DNA from: Chryseobacterium oleae
GTDB lineage: Bacteria > Bacteroidota > Bacteroidia > Flavobacteriales > Weeksellaceae
Length of the DNA stretch: 64,000 nt
Direction of reading: 5' to 3'
Assembly (NCBI RefSeq): GCF_900115055.1
Contig: NZ_FOVD01000001.1
Location: 62,001 to 126,000 of the forward strand
Position numbers and translations under genes: made by a program. The notes under the pieces were generated by a model, which had not been told where the DNA came from, did no database searches, and worked only from the letters and a program-made list of their open reading frames with translations. Of the stretch, positions 42,639-51,354 are shown piece by piece (positions within the stretch are counted from its first letter, which is position 1; every line of letters begins with the position of its first letter).

Positions 42639-44000
42639 ATGTTTAATAGTTTACAGGATAAATTAGACAAGGCTCTACATAATATTTCCGGACGCGGAAA
42701 AATCACAGAGATCAACGTAGCGGAAACCGTAAAGGAAATCCGTAGAGCGCTGGTAGATGCCGACGTTAACTATAAAGTTGCAAAAGATCTTACCAAAAGA
42801 GTTCAGGATAAAGCTTTAGGACAAAACGTTCTTACTTCCCTTACACCGGGACAGCTGATGACGAAAATCGTTCACGACGAATTAGTGGATCTGATGGGAG
42901 GTTCTCAGGAAGGAATCAATCTTTCAGGAAAACCATCCGTAATCCTTATTGCCGGTCTTCAGGGTTCTGGTAAGACGACTTTCTCCGGAAAACTGGCTCA
43001 TTATTTAAAGACAAAAAGAACCAAGAAGCCTTTGTTGGTTGCCTGTGACGTTTACCGTCCGGCTGCTATTGACCAGCTTAAAGTATTGGGAGGCCAGATC
43101 GGAGTTCCCGTATTTACAGAGGAAGGTTCTACCAATCCTTCTACCATTGCTGAAAACGCGATTGCTTTCGCAAAGGCAAACGGTCATGATGTAGTAATCG
43201 TGGATACCGCAGGGCGTCTTGCAATTGACGAGCAGATGATGAACGAGATCAAATCTGTACATTACTTCATCAAACCTCAGGAAACTTTATTCGTAGTAGA
43301 CTCCATGACCGGTCAGGATGCTGTAAACACAGCGAAAGCATTCAACGATGCGCTGAACTTTGACGGGGTTGTTCTGACGAAATTAGACGGTGATACAAGA
43401 GGGGGTGCTGCTTTGACGATTCGTTCTGTAGTTGAAAAACCGATCAAATTTATCTCTACCGGTGAGAAAATGGAAGCTTTAGATCTTTTCTACCCGGAAA
43501 GAATGGCAGACAGAATCTTAGGAATGGGAGACGTAGTTTCCTTAGTAGAAAGAGCTCAGGAGCAGTTTGATGAAGAAGAAGCTAAGAAACTACACAAGAA
43601 AATCGCTAAAAACGAATTTGGTTTTGATGATTTCCTTAAGCAGATCAACCAGATCAAGAAGATGGGTAATATGAAAGACCTGATGGGAATGATTCCGGGG
43701 GTTGGAAAAGCCATCAAAGATGTTGAGATCAGCGATGATGCATTCAAACACATTGAAGCGATTATTTATTCTATGACACCTGACGAAAGAAGAAGACCTT
43801 CTATCATCAATACCCAGAGAAAACAGAGAATTGCAAAAGGAGCAGGAAGAAAAATCGAAGATGTGAATCAGCTGATGAAGCAGTTTGAGCAAATGGGGAA
43901 AATGATGAAGATGATGCAGGGACCTCAGGGAAAACAGATGATGCAGATGATGAGCAAGATGCCAAATATGCCTGGAATGGGCGGAATGATGGGCAAATAA
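42639..44000 (+). CDS. ffh: Signal recognition particle protein Ffh
   Basis: A 453-residue SRP54 GTPase: helical N domain (about 1-90), G domain with GLQGSGKTT (about 105-113), DTAGR and TKLDGD, and a methionine-rich M domain (about 325-453) ending MPNMPGMGGMMGK that binds SRP RNA and signal sequences. It targets nascent membrane proteins to FtsY and Sec. Single-gene unit. No SRP RNA gene was found in this window. Confidence 0.97.
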   Translation: MFNSLQDKLDKALHNISGRGKITEINVAETVKEIRRALVDADVNYKVAKDLTKRVQDKALGQNVLTSLTPGQLMTKIVHDELVDLMGGSQEGINLSGKPSVILIAGLQGSGKTTFSGKLAHYLKTKRTKKPLLVACDVYRPAAIDQLKVLGGQIGVPVFTEEGSTNPSTIAENAIAFAKANGHDVVIVDTAGRLAIDEQMMNEIKSVHYFIKPQETLFVVDSMTGQDAVNTAKAFNDALNFDGVVLTKLDGDTRGGAALTIRSVVEKPIKFISTGEKMEALDLFYPERMADRILGMGDVVSLVERAQEQFDEEEAKKLHKKIAKNEFGFDDFLKQINQIKKMGNMKDLMGMIPGVGKAIKDVEISDDAFKHIEAIIYSMTPDERRRPSIINTQRKQRIAKGAGRKIEDVNQLMKQFEQMGKMMKMMQGPQGKQMMQMMSKMPNMPGMGGMMGK

Positions 44001-44026
44001 TAAAGCTTTCAGCCACAACAAGACAT

Positions 44027-44058
44027 AAAAAAACTCTCAGAAATTCTGAGAGTTTTTT
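44027..44058. terminator. Bidirectional terminator between ffh and barrel gene
   Basis: AAAAAACTCTCAG/CTGAGAGTTTTTT perfect 13-bp stem, 5-nt loop, serving converging genes. Confidence 0.92.
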
Positions 44059-44071
44059 GTTTTATTTTATC

Positions 44072-44728
44072 TTATTTGAATTTGTATCCCAATCCGATCT
44101 GGAAGAAATTCATTTTCAATTTTTCGTCGTTTACAGGATCTTTGATCATGTTCGTCAGTCCGAAACTGTAACGTGCATCTACGAATAATCCTTTGTATAC
44201 GTTATAATCAGCTCCAAAGAAAAGTCCGAAATCTGTAGATTTTAAATTATCATTGAACGCTTTTTCAAGATATTCCTCTCCTGCACTGATCCCTTGTGGA
44301 TTAGACATTACCCCACTCACTTCGATTTTTGCCGTTGTATTGGTTTTAAAACTCACATATGGACCTGCATAAATACCCAATTCCGGAGTTGCATAATACC
44401 TTGCGGATACAGGAATTACAATTCTGTTGAAGTTTAATTTTTCAGTTACAGAAACTCCTCCTGGCAGTGATACTTTTGCTGTTCCTCCTAAATTAGCATA
44501 TTCCACTTCTCCCTGAAGAGCAAATTTACTATTCAGTTTGTGCTCAACCAAAGCCCCTACATAGAATCCGGATTTTGATTTCAAATCCCCTGAAATTCCT
44601 CCAAATTCAATACTGTTTTCGTTAGAATTCAGTTTAGAAGAAGCATAACCTGCTTTTACACCAAATTTTGTCTGCGCATTCATACCTGCAAAGAAAGCAA
44701 GTGCTGATGCCAATAAGATTTTTTTCAT
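44072..44728 (-). CDS. PorT-like outer-membrane beta-barrel protein
   Basis: A 218-residue exported protein: signal peptide (1-19), then amphipathic strands of an eight-stranded barrel (FGVKAGYASSKL, KSGFYVGALVEHK, FALQGEVEYANLGG, YFKTPELGIYAGPY-like segments) ending in FFQIGLGYKFK. It fits the PorT/OmpW-like outer membrane beta-barrel domain family. Strong similarity of strand order and ending to the protein at 46579 marks them as paralogues. Function unknown. Confidence 0.85.
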   Translation of the reverse strand: MKKILLASALAFFAGMNAQTKFGVKAGYASSKLNSNENSIEFGGISGDLKSKSGFYVGALVEHKLNSKFALQGEVEYANLGGTAKVSLPGGVSVTEKLNFNRIVIPVSARYYATPELGIYAGPYVSFKTNTTAKIEVSGVMSNPQGISAGEEYLEKAFNDNLKSTDFGLFFGADYNVYKGLFVDARYSFGLTNMIKDPVNDEKLKMNFFQIGLGYKFK

Positions 44729-44759
44729 GATTATTATTAAAAATTTTATTTTTAGTGGT

Positions 44760-44791
44760 AAAAAAAGCCCTAAAATAAATCTTAGGGCTTT
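44760..44791 (-). terminator. Terminator of barrel gene at 44816
   Basis: AAAGCCCTAA/TTAGGGCTTT 10-bp stem, 8-nt loop, A-run on the plus strand. Confidence 0.85.
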
Positions 44792-44815
44792 CTATTTTGA
44801 TAAATGCTTTGTTAA

Positions 44816-45478
44816 TTACTTAGCAAATACATATTTAACTCCGAAAGTTACAGCTGATAAATTCAATCCGAACTTGTAGTTGTTTACGCTTTTAGCACCA
44901 TCAACATCAAATTTAGAAGTGTTGTATCCGAATTCACCAAAAGTAGCTTCAATGCTCCAGTTTTTGTTCAAGAAATAATCTAAACCTGGCTTAATGTTAA
45001 CTCCGATTGAAGTGTAGTTAGCTTTAGTAGATGTAGATGTACTAGTTGTAGTAGACCCTGTAGTTGCAGTTGCGTTAACTTCGTTTTTCTCAGTACCGAA
45101 TTCCATAGGAACTTCTAATTGACCGAAGATGTATAATTTGTCAGCAATAGTCCAGTATTTTCTTACGAAAGGAGCTACAACAAATGCAGAAGTTGTACCT
45201 TCGTTTTCAGTAACTACTGTAGTGTTTCCAAAAGAGTTAGTTACGCTAGTTGTAGTTTTGTCATTTTTGTAACCTACTCCTAAACCAACAGCTAAGTTAG
45301 TTCCTACGAAATAACCTGCAGTAGGGATAACTTTGAAGCTTTCAATTTTCTTGTCAGTATTGTTGTTCTCTTCTTGAGAATAACCTACTTGTCCTGAAAT
45401 ATATGCAGTACCTTTTGCAATCTGTGCATTAGATAAACCGAAAAGTGCAATTGCACCAGCTAATACTAATTTTTTCAT
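44816..45478 (-). CDS. Outer-membrane beta-barrel protein with Thr/Ser-rich loop
   Basis: A 220-residue exported protein with signal peptide (1-18) and barrel strands (GTAYISGQVGYSQEE, FKVIPTAGYFVG, AVGLGVGYKND, FVVAPFVRKYW, IFGQLEVPMEFG, YTSIGVNIKPGLDYF), ending VTFGVKYVFAK. A predicted surface loop near residues 137-150 is almost pure Thr/Ser/Gly (TTGSTTTSTSTST). No PorT signature. Likely a small structural or diffusion barrel. Confidence 0.83.
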   Translation of the reverse strand: MKKLVLAGAIALFGLSNAQIAKGTAYISGQVGYSQEENNNTDKKIESFKVIPTAGYFVGTNLAVGLGVGYKNDKTTTSVTNSFGNTTVVTENEGTTSAFVVAPFVRKYWTIADKLYIFGQLEVPMEFGTEKNEVNATATTGSTTTSTSTSTKANYTSIGVNIKPGLDYFLNKNWSIEATFGEFGYNTSKFDVDGAKSVNNYKFGLNLSAVTFGVKYVFAK

Positions 45479-45507
45479 TTTATAATAATTTTAATACTTT
45501 CTGACGG

Positions 45508-45515
45508 CAAATTTA
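45508..45515 (-). promoter_or_regulatory. Bacteroidota -7 box (barrel gene 44816)
   Basis: The minus strand reads TAAATTTG, 29 bp before the ATG. Confidence 0.52.
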
Positions 45516-45883
45516 CAGTGGGTCCGGCTAATATTAAAATTTGTTAACGTGATTAATATCATTGATGAACATTGGTGTTTTCCGAAAATAAAACGTACTA
45601 ATTATAAGGCATTGTTTTTTTCACAATATTTAGAATAAAAAATCTACAATTTATCAACAGGAGTGAAATATACTTAACTTTTTGGATTTTCCATTTTCTT
45701 TTAAATTCATGTTTATTTTTGATTATCGTAAATGATAATGCTCTAAAACGTTAATATTTAATAGATTAGTCTTAAAATTAAACAATTGTTTATTATTTGA
45801 GATAAATTCATTCCCAAAATCTGCTAAAGACATAAATTCATCCGGAATACCCAATCATATCAGATATTCATTGGTATTCAAAT
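45516..45883. other. AT-rich intergenic region without gene
   Basis: About 370 bp. It has one TTTTTCACA (45617-45625) and TTATCAACA (45651-45659), loose DnaA-box resemblances only, and no frame, repeat or hairpin of note. Confidence 0.4.
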
Positions 45884-45913
45884 AAAAAAACTCCAGCTAA
45901 AAAGCCGGAGTTT
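45884..45913 (-). terminator. Terminator of barrel gene at 45936
   Basis: AAACTCC/GGAGTTT stem extended by GC/GC after a mismatch, A-run on the plus strand. Confidence 0.78.
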
Positions 45914-45935
45914 GATGTATTATTCTTAATATTTC

Positions 45936-46433
45936 TTATTTAAGGAAGAAATTGTATCCAAGATTAATAGCACCTACGTTCCAGCTGGCAGTATACCAAC
46001 CATAGTCACGTCTGTTGCTGATCGTCTGATAACCTAAATACAGTTCACCTTTTTTCATCTGGTAACCAAATTTAGGCTGTGCATAGAAACCTCCGTCTAC
46101 CCCATCTTTTACAGAAATCCCATATCCAAGATCCAGTCCTACAAAGATAGGTGCTCCCGAGAATTTGTATTTTCCGGAAACCGCTACAGGAATAAACCCG
46201 AAATCATCAAAATTATCCTTTCCGAAGAAATGAGAATATCCTGTGGTAACCCCAAGGTCAAGACCTTTTGTAATGTTCCACATATAGGCAGCATCCACGC
46301 CTAATGTAAATGAAGATACATCGCCGGCATCTCCTACAGGAATACCAATATGCCCTCCCAGTTTAAAACCTTCCTGCGCGTGTGCAACAGTTCCTAACAG
46401 TGCAAAAGCACCTAGTAAAAATAGTTTTTTCAT
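45936..46433 (-). CDS. Small outer-membrane beta-barrel protein
   Basis: A 165-residue exported protein: signal peptide (1-19, ending AHAQ), then about eight strands (FKLGGHIGIPVGDAG, FTLGVDAAYMWN, LDLGVTTGYSHFFG, FIPVAVSGKYKF, IFVGLDLGYGISV, FYAQPKFGYQMKKG) ending in INLGYNFFLK. It resembles OmpA-like/OmpW-like eight-stranded barrels without a peptidoglycan-binding domain. Function unknown. Confidence 0.83.
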   Translation of the reverse strand: MKKLFLLGAFALLGTVAHAQEGFKLGGHIGIPVGDAGDVSSFTLGVDAAYMWNITKGLDLGVTTGYSHFFGKDNFDDFGFIPVAVSGKYKFSGAPIFVGLDLGYGISVKDGVDGGFYAQPKFGYQMKKGELYLGYQTISNRRDYGWYTASWNVGAINLGYNFFLK

Positions 46434-46458
46434 TATTTAAATAGTTTGATTGATACCA

Positions 46459-46466
46459 CAAAATTA
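46459..46466 (-). promoter_or_regulatory. Bacteroidota -7 box (barrel gene 45936)
   Basis: The minus strand reads TAATTTTG, 25 bp before the ATG. Confidence 0.52.
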
Positions 46467-46520
46467 ATAATTATTTTCTTCATTAACATAAAATTAACAA
46501 ATTACATTTATCGTAATAAT

Positions 46521-46549
46521 AAAAAAGCGGGACAAAAATTTGTCCCGCT
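46521..46549 (-). terminator. Terminator of barrel gene at 46579
   Basis: AGCGGGACAAA/TTTGTCCCGCT 11-bp stem with plus-strand A-run. Confidence 0.88.
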
Positions 46550-46578
46550 CTGTATCTTTTCGTTAAGCTTCTGAAGAA

Positions 46579-47244
46579 TTAGTTCCCTCCGAATTTGAAA
46601 CCGATACCCACCTGTAAAAAGCTGTTAGTGGTTTTCTCACCATTCACAGGATTTTTAGCTAAGTTGGATACTCCCATATTATATCTGGCATCAAAGAATA
46701 ATCCGTTTTCCAACGCATACTCTGCACCTAAGAAAGGAGCAATATTAAACGTATTCGTCTGGTCTTTGATATCCGTTTCATCATCAGCACCAAGCTCTAA
46801 TCCTGGGATTAGTCCTCCAAAATTTATGTCGGTAACCGTTTTGGATTTTGCAGTAAGGATATATCCGAAACTCGCACCTGCAGAAACTGATAAACCTTCA
46901 GTGATGAAATATTTGGCAGAAACAGGAACCAATAAAGTACCGAAAGTCATTTTGTTTTGAACTTTGATCAATTCATTGTCTTCATCCTCAACACTTTTAG
47001 ACACTTTTCCTCCTAATTGAGAATATAAAACTTCCCCTTGCAGACCAAATTTATCACTGATTTTATATTCAACCATACCTCCCACATAGAAAGTATGTAA
47101 TGGATCTGTGCTTTCTGATTCTCCGCTGCTTTTAAATTTAAGGGTAGATAAAGAATAGCCGGCTTTAGGACCGAATCTTAATTCCTGAGCGCTTAAGTTG
47201 GCGCCTAGTACAGCCACAGCTGCAATAAGTAGAATTTTTTTCAT
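46579..47244 (-). CDS. PorT-like outer-membrane beta-barrel protein
   Basis: A 221-residue exported protein with signal peptide (1-19) and barrel strands parallel to those of the 44072 protein: both have FGxKAGYS near the start, FGLQGEVLYSQLGG, and NGLFFDARYNMGVSNL followed by KNPVNGEK. It ends in LQVGIGFKFGGN. A likely tandem paralogue separated by two unrelated small barrels. Function unknown. Confidence 0.85.
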   Translation of the reverse strand: MKKILLIAAVAVLGANLSAQELRFGPKAGYSLSTLKFKSSGESESTDPLHTFYVGGMVEYKISDKFGLQGEVLYSQLGGKVSKSVEDEDNELIKVQNKMTFGTLLVPVSAKYFITEGLSVSAGASFGYILTAKSKTVTDINFGGLIPGLELGADDETDIKDQTNTFNIAPFLGAEYALENGLFFDARYNMGVSNLAKNPVNGEKTTNSFLQVGIGFKFGGN

Positions 47245-47391
47245 GAGTTATTTTTAGTATTCGGCTGTAAAACTAGCTTTTTTTTTCAAAACACCAAATA
47301 GTGGCTAAAAATATTCTCACAAACAAACAGTTCTAATTATAAAATTCACAGGAAAAAAACATCCCAAAACACACTTATATTCTCTTCTGCT

Positions 47392-48348
47392 TTAATCTTT
47401 AAGCCTTTTATCTTCCTCGTTATACGCTAAAATAATTTTCTTCACGACCGGATGTCTTACCACATCCTCTTCCGTAAGGTGTACAAAGCCTATTTCTTTA
47501 ACGTCTTTCAGAATTCTCATCGCTTCCTTCAGCCCCGATTGTTGTTTCGGTGGTAAGTCGATCTGGGTTGGATCTCCGGTGATGATGAACTTGGCATTCA
47601 TCCCCATTCTGGTCAGAAACATTTTCATTTGGGCATGAGTGGTATTCTGTGCTTCATCAAGAATCACAAAGGCATCGTCAAGCGTACGACCTCTCATAAA
47701 CGCCAACGGAGCTACTTCAATCACCTTTTTCTCCATAAAACCTTCCAGTTTTTCGTGAGGGATCATATCTCTAAGCGCATCATACAAAGGCTGTAAATAC
47801 GGATCCAACTTTTCTTTCAGGTCTCCGGGAAGGAATCCAAGGCTCTCTCCTGCTTCCACAGCTGGTCTTGTCAAAACGATTCTTTTCACTTCCTTATCTC
47901 TCAAAGCTCTCGCCGCCAATGCCACACTGGTGTATGTTTTCCCCGTTCCTGCAGGACCAATGGCAAAAACCATATCCTTTTTCTCGGTTTCTTTAACCAG
48001 CCTTTTAAGATTGGTGGTTTTAGCTTTAATAATCTTTCCGTTGACTCCCTTTACAATGATATCCTGATCGAAAACCAAATGCTTTTCGTTCTCATCTTTG
48101 ATATTCAGGACATTTTCAACGTCTTTCAGAGCAATAGAATTGTTTTTGGAAATAAATTTTATGAGATCATCCAGTTTTAGTTTAAGTATGTCTAAAGCCT
48201 CCTGGTTCCCCATCGCGAAGATGAAATGATCTCTTCCAGTGATCTTAAGCGTCGGAAAGCTTGATTTTAACAAATTGAAATATTGATTATTAACGCCATA
48301 GAAGGTCTTTACATCGACATCTTCCAAATCATATGTTAATTCAAACAT
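47392..48348 (-). CDS. PhoH family ATPase
   Basis: A 318-residue PhoH-like protein: N-terminal KH-like part (about 1-110), then an ATPase with GPAGTGKT (131-138) and AFVILDEAQNTT (Walker B), plus the sensor ITGDPTQIDLP. Related proteins (PhoH/YbeZ) work with the endoribonuclease YbeY in rRNA processing and RNA metabolism. It is divergent from the SAM-hydrolase gene; no terminator hairpin was recognised downstream. Confidence 0.92.
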   Translation of the reverse strand: MFELTYDLEDVDVKTFYGVNNQYFNLLKSSFPTLKITGRDHFIFAMGNQEALDILKLKLDDLIKFISKNNSIALKDVENVLNIKDENEKHLVFDQDIIVKGVNGKIIKAKTTNLKRLVKETEKKDMVFAIGPAGTGKTYTSVALAARALRDKEVKRIVLTRPAVEAGESLGFLPGDLKEKLDPYLQPLYDALRDMIPHEKLEGFMEKKVIEVAPLAFMRGRTLDDAFVILDEAQNTTHAQMKMFLTRMGMNAKFIITGDPTQIDLPPKQQSGLKEAMRILKDVKEIGFVHLTEEDVVRHPVVKKIILAYNEEDKRLKD

Positions 48349-48446
48349 GCAGTATTTTATTTTTATTAGATTTTAAAATTAAAGCTTTTTTTCAAATTTC
48401 TGTCAATTCTTTTCGACAATCTTTCGGGCTTTCTTTTTATTTTAGA

Positions 48447-48454
48447 TAACTTTG
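48447..48454 (+). promoter_or_regulatory. Bacteroidota -7 box (SAM hydrolase gene)
   Basis: TAACTTTG, 31 bp before the ATG. Confidence 0.55.
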
Positions 48455-48485
48455 CAGTAAACACTATTTATTCTACTACCAATTC

Positions 48486-49313
48486 ATGTCAATTATTACC
48501 CTTACTTCGGATTTCGGACATTTAGATTACAGAGTCGCCGCTGTGAAAGGCAAGGTTCTGTCTCTAAACCCTAAGGTGAATATTATTGATATATCTCACG
48601 ATATCCAGGCATTCAACCTTATACAGACGTCGTATATCGTACGCAATGCTTATAAATATTTTCCTAAAGGCACTATTCATATCCTGTCTGTAGACAGTTT
48701 TTACCATAAATCAAGAAAAAATATACTCTATAAAGCAGATGGCTCCTATTTTCTGGCGGCAGATAACGGACTTTTAGGTCTGATATTTTTCGACATTAAA
48801 CCGGAAGCGATCTATGAAATCACGCTGAACACCCGTTTTGATGATATTGTGAATTTCACTTCAACGGATGTTTTTGTCCCGGTGGCAGTCCATTTGGCCA
48901 ATGGTGGCCTTCCTGAAGTGATCGGACGGAAGATAGATTCAGCCAAAGAACTTCTTTTCCCGAAACCCGTTTTCAATGAATCTGAAAAGATGATCATTGG
49001 GGAAGTCACCTATATTGATAATTTCGGAAATATAATCTCAAATATCAGTAAAGACTTTTTTGAAAGCACCGGCAAAGGCAATGAAGGTTTCACTATAAAA
49101 TTCAGAAATTTAACACTTTCGCGGGTCTTTTCAAGTCACACGGAAGTGGTTTCGGACTGGGAAAGGGAAACGGAATTCCACGGACAGTCGGCAGCGATCT
49201 TCAATGACAGTCAGCTATTGGAGCTTACGATCTATAAAGGCAGTAAGAAAAACGGGGCTAAAAGCCTGTTTGGACTCAATGTAGGCGAGAATATTTATGT
49301 TGAATTTGTCTAA
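48486..49313 (+). CDS. SAM hydrolase/SAM-dependent halogenase family protein
   Basis: A 275-residue member of the DUF62 family: LTSDFGHLDYRVAAVKG at the N terminus (catalytic Asp about 9), SHDIQAFN and ADNGLLG motifs, and the C-terminal barrel with TYIDNFGNIISNI. Most bacterial members hydrolyse S-adenosylmethionine to adenosine and methionine; only a few are fluorinases or chlorinases. No halogenase-associated gene cluster is near, so hydrolase is the likelier role. Confidence 0.9.
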   Translation: MSIITLTSDFGHLDYRVAAVKGKVLSLNPKVNIIDISHDIQAFNLIQTSYIVRNAYKYFPKGTIHILSVDSFYHKSRKNILYKADGSYFLAADNGLLGLIFFDIKPEAIYEITLNTRFDDIVNFTSTDVFVPVAVHLANGGLPEVIGRKIDSAKELLFPKPVFNESEKMIIGEVTYIDNFGNIISNISKDFFESTGKGNEGFTIKFRNLTLSRVFSSHTEVVSDWERETEFHGQSAAIFNDSQLLELTIYKGSKKNGAKSLFGLNVGENIYVEFV

Positions 49314-49348
49314 GATTATATATTTCATAAAAAAACCGATTTTTTTTA

Positions 49349-49356
49349 TATATTTG
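49349..49356 (+). promoter_or_regulatory. Bacteroidota -7 box (E2 gene)
   Basis: TATATTTG, 20 bp before the ATG. Confidence 0.58.
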
Positions 49357-49376
49357 TCAAAATCTAAAAATTAAAA

Positions 49377-50693
49377 ATGGCAGAATACAAATTATTGCTT
49401 CCTTCCATGGGAGAAGGTGTTATGGAAGCGACGATTATCACTTGGTTATTCAATGAAGGTGATAATGTAAAAGAGGATGATTCCGTAGTTGAAATTGCAA
49501 CAGATAAGGTAGATTCAGACGTTCCGACACCAGTTTCGGGGAAAATTGTAAAAATCCTGAAACAGAAGGACGAGGTTGCTAAAGTTGGTGAGGCCATTGC
49601 CATTTTAGAAATTGAAGGAGAAGGAGGAAATACAGCATCAGAAGAAGTGAAAACAGAAGCTCCTGCAGCTGCTCCGGATACTGAAACGTTAAAAACCATT
49701 GAAGAGCCGTTACAGGCTGCAGCCAATGTAGAATTCTCAGGAGATCTTTACCTGTCGCCGTTAGTAAAATCTATCGCACAGCAGGAAAATATCTCTGAAG
49801 CTGAACTGAAAACTATCAAAGGAAGCGGTTTAGAGGGAAGAATTACAAAAGAAGATATATTAGCATACGTTTCCAACAGAGGAAACCAGCCGGCTCAGCA
49901 AGCAGCTCCTGCACAACAGGCTTCTGCTCCTGCAGCACCAAAAGCTCCTGCTTCAGCACCGGTTTCTACGATCTCTACAGCCGCAGGCGATGAAATCATT
50001 CCAATGGACAGAATGAGAAAGATCATTGCTGAGAACATGGTAAAAGCAAAACAAATTGCTCCGCACGTTACTTCTTTCATTGAAACAGACGTTACCAACG
50101 TTGTAAAATGGAGAAACAAGCATAAAGATATTTTCGAGAAACGTGAAGGTGAAAAACTGACGTTCATGCCGATTTTCGTGAAAGCTATTGTAAAAGCTAT
50201 TCAGGATTTCCCTATGATCAATGTTTCTATCAGTGGTGAAAACATCATTAAGAAGAAAAATATCAACATCGGTATGGCGACTGCTTTACCAGACGGAAAC
50301 CTTATCGTTCCGGTTATTAAAAATGCTGATCAGTTATCTCTTTCAGGTTTGGCTAAAGCGATCAACGACTTAGCGTACAGAGCGAGAAACAAGAAATTAA
50401 GACCTGAAGATACACAAGGGGCTACTTACACGATTTCTAATGTAGGAAGTTTCGGAAACCTTATGGGTACGCCTATTATTCCTCAGCCTCAGGTAGCGAT
50501 TTTAGCTATTGGTGCTATCGTGAAAAAGCCTGCAGTTCTTGAAACCAAAGATGGTGACGTGATTGCGATCCGTCAGTTGATGTTCATGTCTCACTCTTAT
50601 GACCACAGAGTAGTAGATGGATCTTTAGGTGGAATGATGCTTAAGCATGTTCATGACTACCTTCAGAACTGGGATCTGAACACAGAAATATAA
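49377..50693 (+). CDS. Dihydrolipoyl acyltransferase (E2) of a 2-oxoacid dehydrogenase complex
   Basis: A 438-residue E2: one lipoyl domain (1-80; lipoyl-lysine Lys44 in TDKVDSD), a peripheral-subunit-binding domain (about 122-166), Ala/Pro/Gln-rich linkers, and the catalytic core with DHRVVDG (His410, Asp414). It transfers acyl groups to CoA. E1 and E3 genes are not adjacent, so pyruvate versus branched-chain 2-oxoacid specificity cannot be fixed; the single lipoyl domain and layout resemble branched-chain E2. Two small membrane protein genes follow. Confidence 0.92.
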   Translation: MAEYKLLLPSMGEGVMEATIITWLFNEGDNVKEDDSVVEIATDKVDSDVPTPVSGKIVKILKQKDEVAKVGEAIAILEIEGEGGNTASEEVKTEAPAAAPDTETLKTIEEPLQAAANVEFSGDLYLSPLVKSIAQQENISEAELKTIKGSGLEGRITKEDILAYVSNRGNQPAQQAAPAQQASAPAAPKAPASAPVSTISTAAGDEIIPMDRMRKIIAENMVKAKQIAPHVTSFIETDVTNVVKWRNKHKDIFEKREGEKLTFMPIFVKAIVKAIQDFPMINVSISGENIIKKKNINIGMATALPDGNLIVPVIKNADQLSLSGLAKAINDLAYRARNKKLRPEDTQGATYTISNVGSFGNLMGTPIIPQPQVAILAIGAIVKKPAVLETKDGDVIAIRQLMFMSHSYDHRVVDGSLGGMMLKHVHDYLQNWDLNTEI

Positions 50694-50719
50694 AACAAAC
50701 CTATAATCTAAATAAGAGC

Positions 50720-50911
50720 ATGAAAAACGCAACATTAATTGCCATGATTTCAGTAGGAGTCATTATCCTTATTGATCTTGTTCAAATTATATCCAGTTTT
50801 TTTGAGTTCTACTCCATGGGCTTATTTAGATTATTCGGAATCTTAAACCTGATTGCTTTTGTCGGGGTATTGCAGTTCTTTGTGAAACTTTACAATAAGC
50901 AAAAGGAATGA
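50720..50911 (+). CDS. Small two-helix membrane protein
   Basis: A 63-residue protein with two hydrophobic segments (LIAMISVGVIILIDLVQII and LFRLFGILNLIAFVGVLQF). No family recognised. Its stop overlaps the next start (ATGA), so the two small genes are translationally coupled; they lie 26 bp behind the E2 gene and may share its message. Confidence 0.7.
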   Translation: MKNATLIAMISVGVIILIDLVQIISSFFEFYSMGLFRLFGILNLIAFVGVLQFFVKLYNKQKE

Positions 50912-51267
50912 GTCCGGAACTGAGAGAGCTGTTTGAAATCAAACAGGAAGACAAAGAAAAAAAGGTCAGTCAACCCACTGATCAAAATGTTAAAAATCAC
51001 ATTTTAATACGTCTTGCTGTTGTTATCATCGGAACACTTGGTTTTGTTTTTCTAATCAATATCAATGAATCACAGGGGTGGGAAGTAGTGGCTTTGCTAA
51101 TATTTATGGCCATTTTCCACGCCATCTGGCTTCTTTATATCATTATTGAAGCAGTGATTCTGCAGAGCAAAAAGAAGTTTATGCTCAGGAATATTAATCT
51201 TATTTTTATTCTTATTCTATTATTAATTTATGGTATCGGAGGTATTTTCCTTTTCGGATTCGCCTGA
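50908..51267 (+). CDS. Hypothetical three-helix membrane protein
   Basis: A 119-residue protein with a charged cytoplasmic N terminus (about 1-30) and three hydrophobic segments (LIRLAVVIIGTLGFVFLI, VVALLIFMAIFHAIWLLYII, LIFILILLLIYGIGGIFLFG). No recognised family. The 4-bp overlap with the preceding 63-residue protein suggests that both act together in the membrane. Confidence 0.72.
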   Translation: MSPELRELFEIKQEDKEKKVSQPTDQNVKNHILIRLAVVIIGTLGFVFLININESQGWEVVALLIFMAIFHAIWLLYIIIEAVILQSKKKFMLRNINLIFILILLLIYGIGGIFLFGFA

Positions 51268-51285
51268 TACTCACACATACAAAGT

Positions 51286-51314
51286 AAAAAGCTTCCTCCA
51301 GGAAGCTTTTTTAT
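51286..51314 (+). terminator. Terminator after the E2-small membrane protein unit
   Basis: AAAAAGCTTCC-TCCA-GGAAGCTTTTT hairpin with T6 run. Confidence 0.92.
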
Positions 51315-51354
51315 TTTAATGATCATGTTGCTATCTTTCAATTTTAAATCTTAA

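Noticed and set aside
43590-44021. Minus-strand frame of 143 residues opposite the end of ffh
   Set aside because: Shadow of the methionine-rich M domain; His/Leu-rich composition is the complement of Met codons, and the real gene is certain.
48486-49313. SAM hydrolase-like gene considered as a fluorinase/chlorinase
   Set aside because: The family is dominated by hydrolases and no biosynthetic cluster is adjacent; halogenase-specific loop residues cannot be confirmed by eye.
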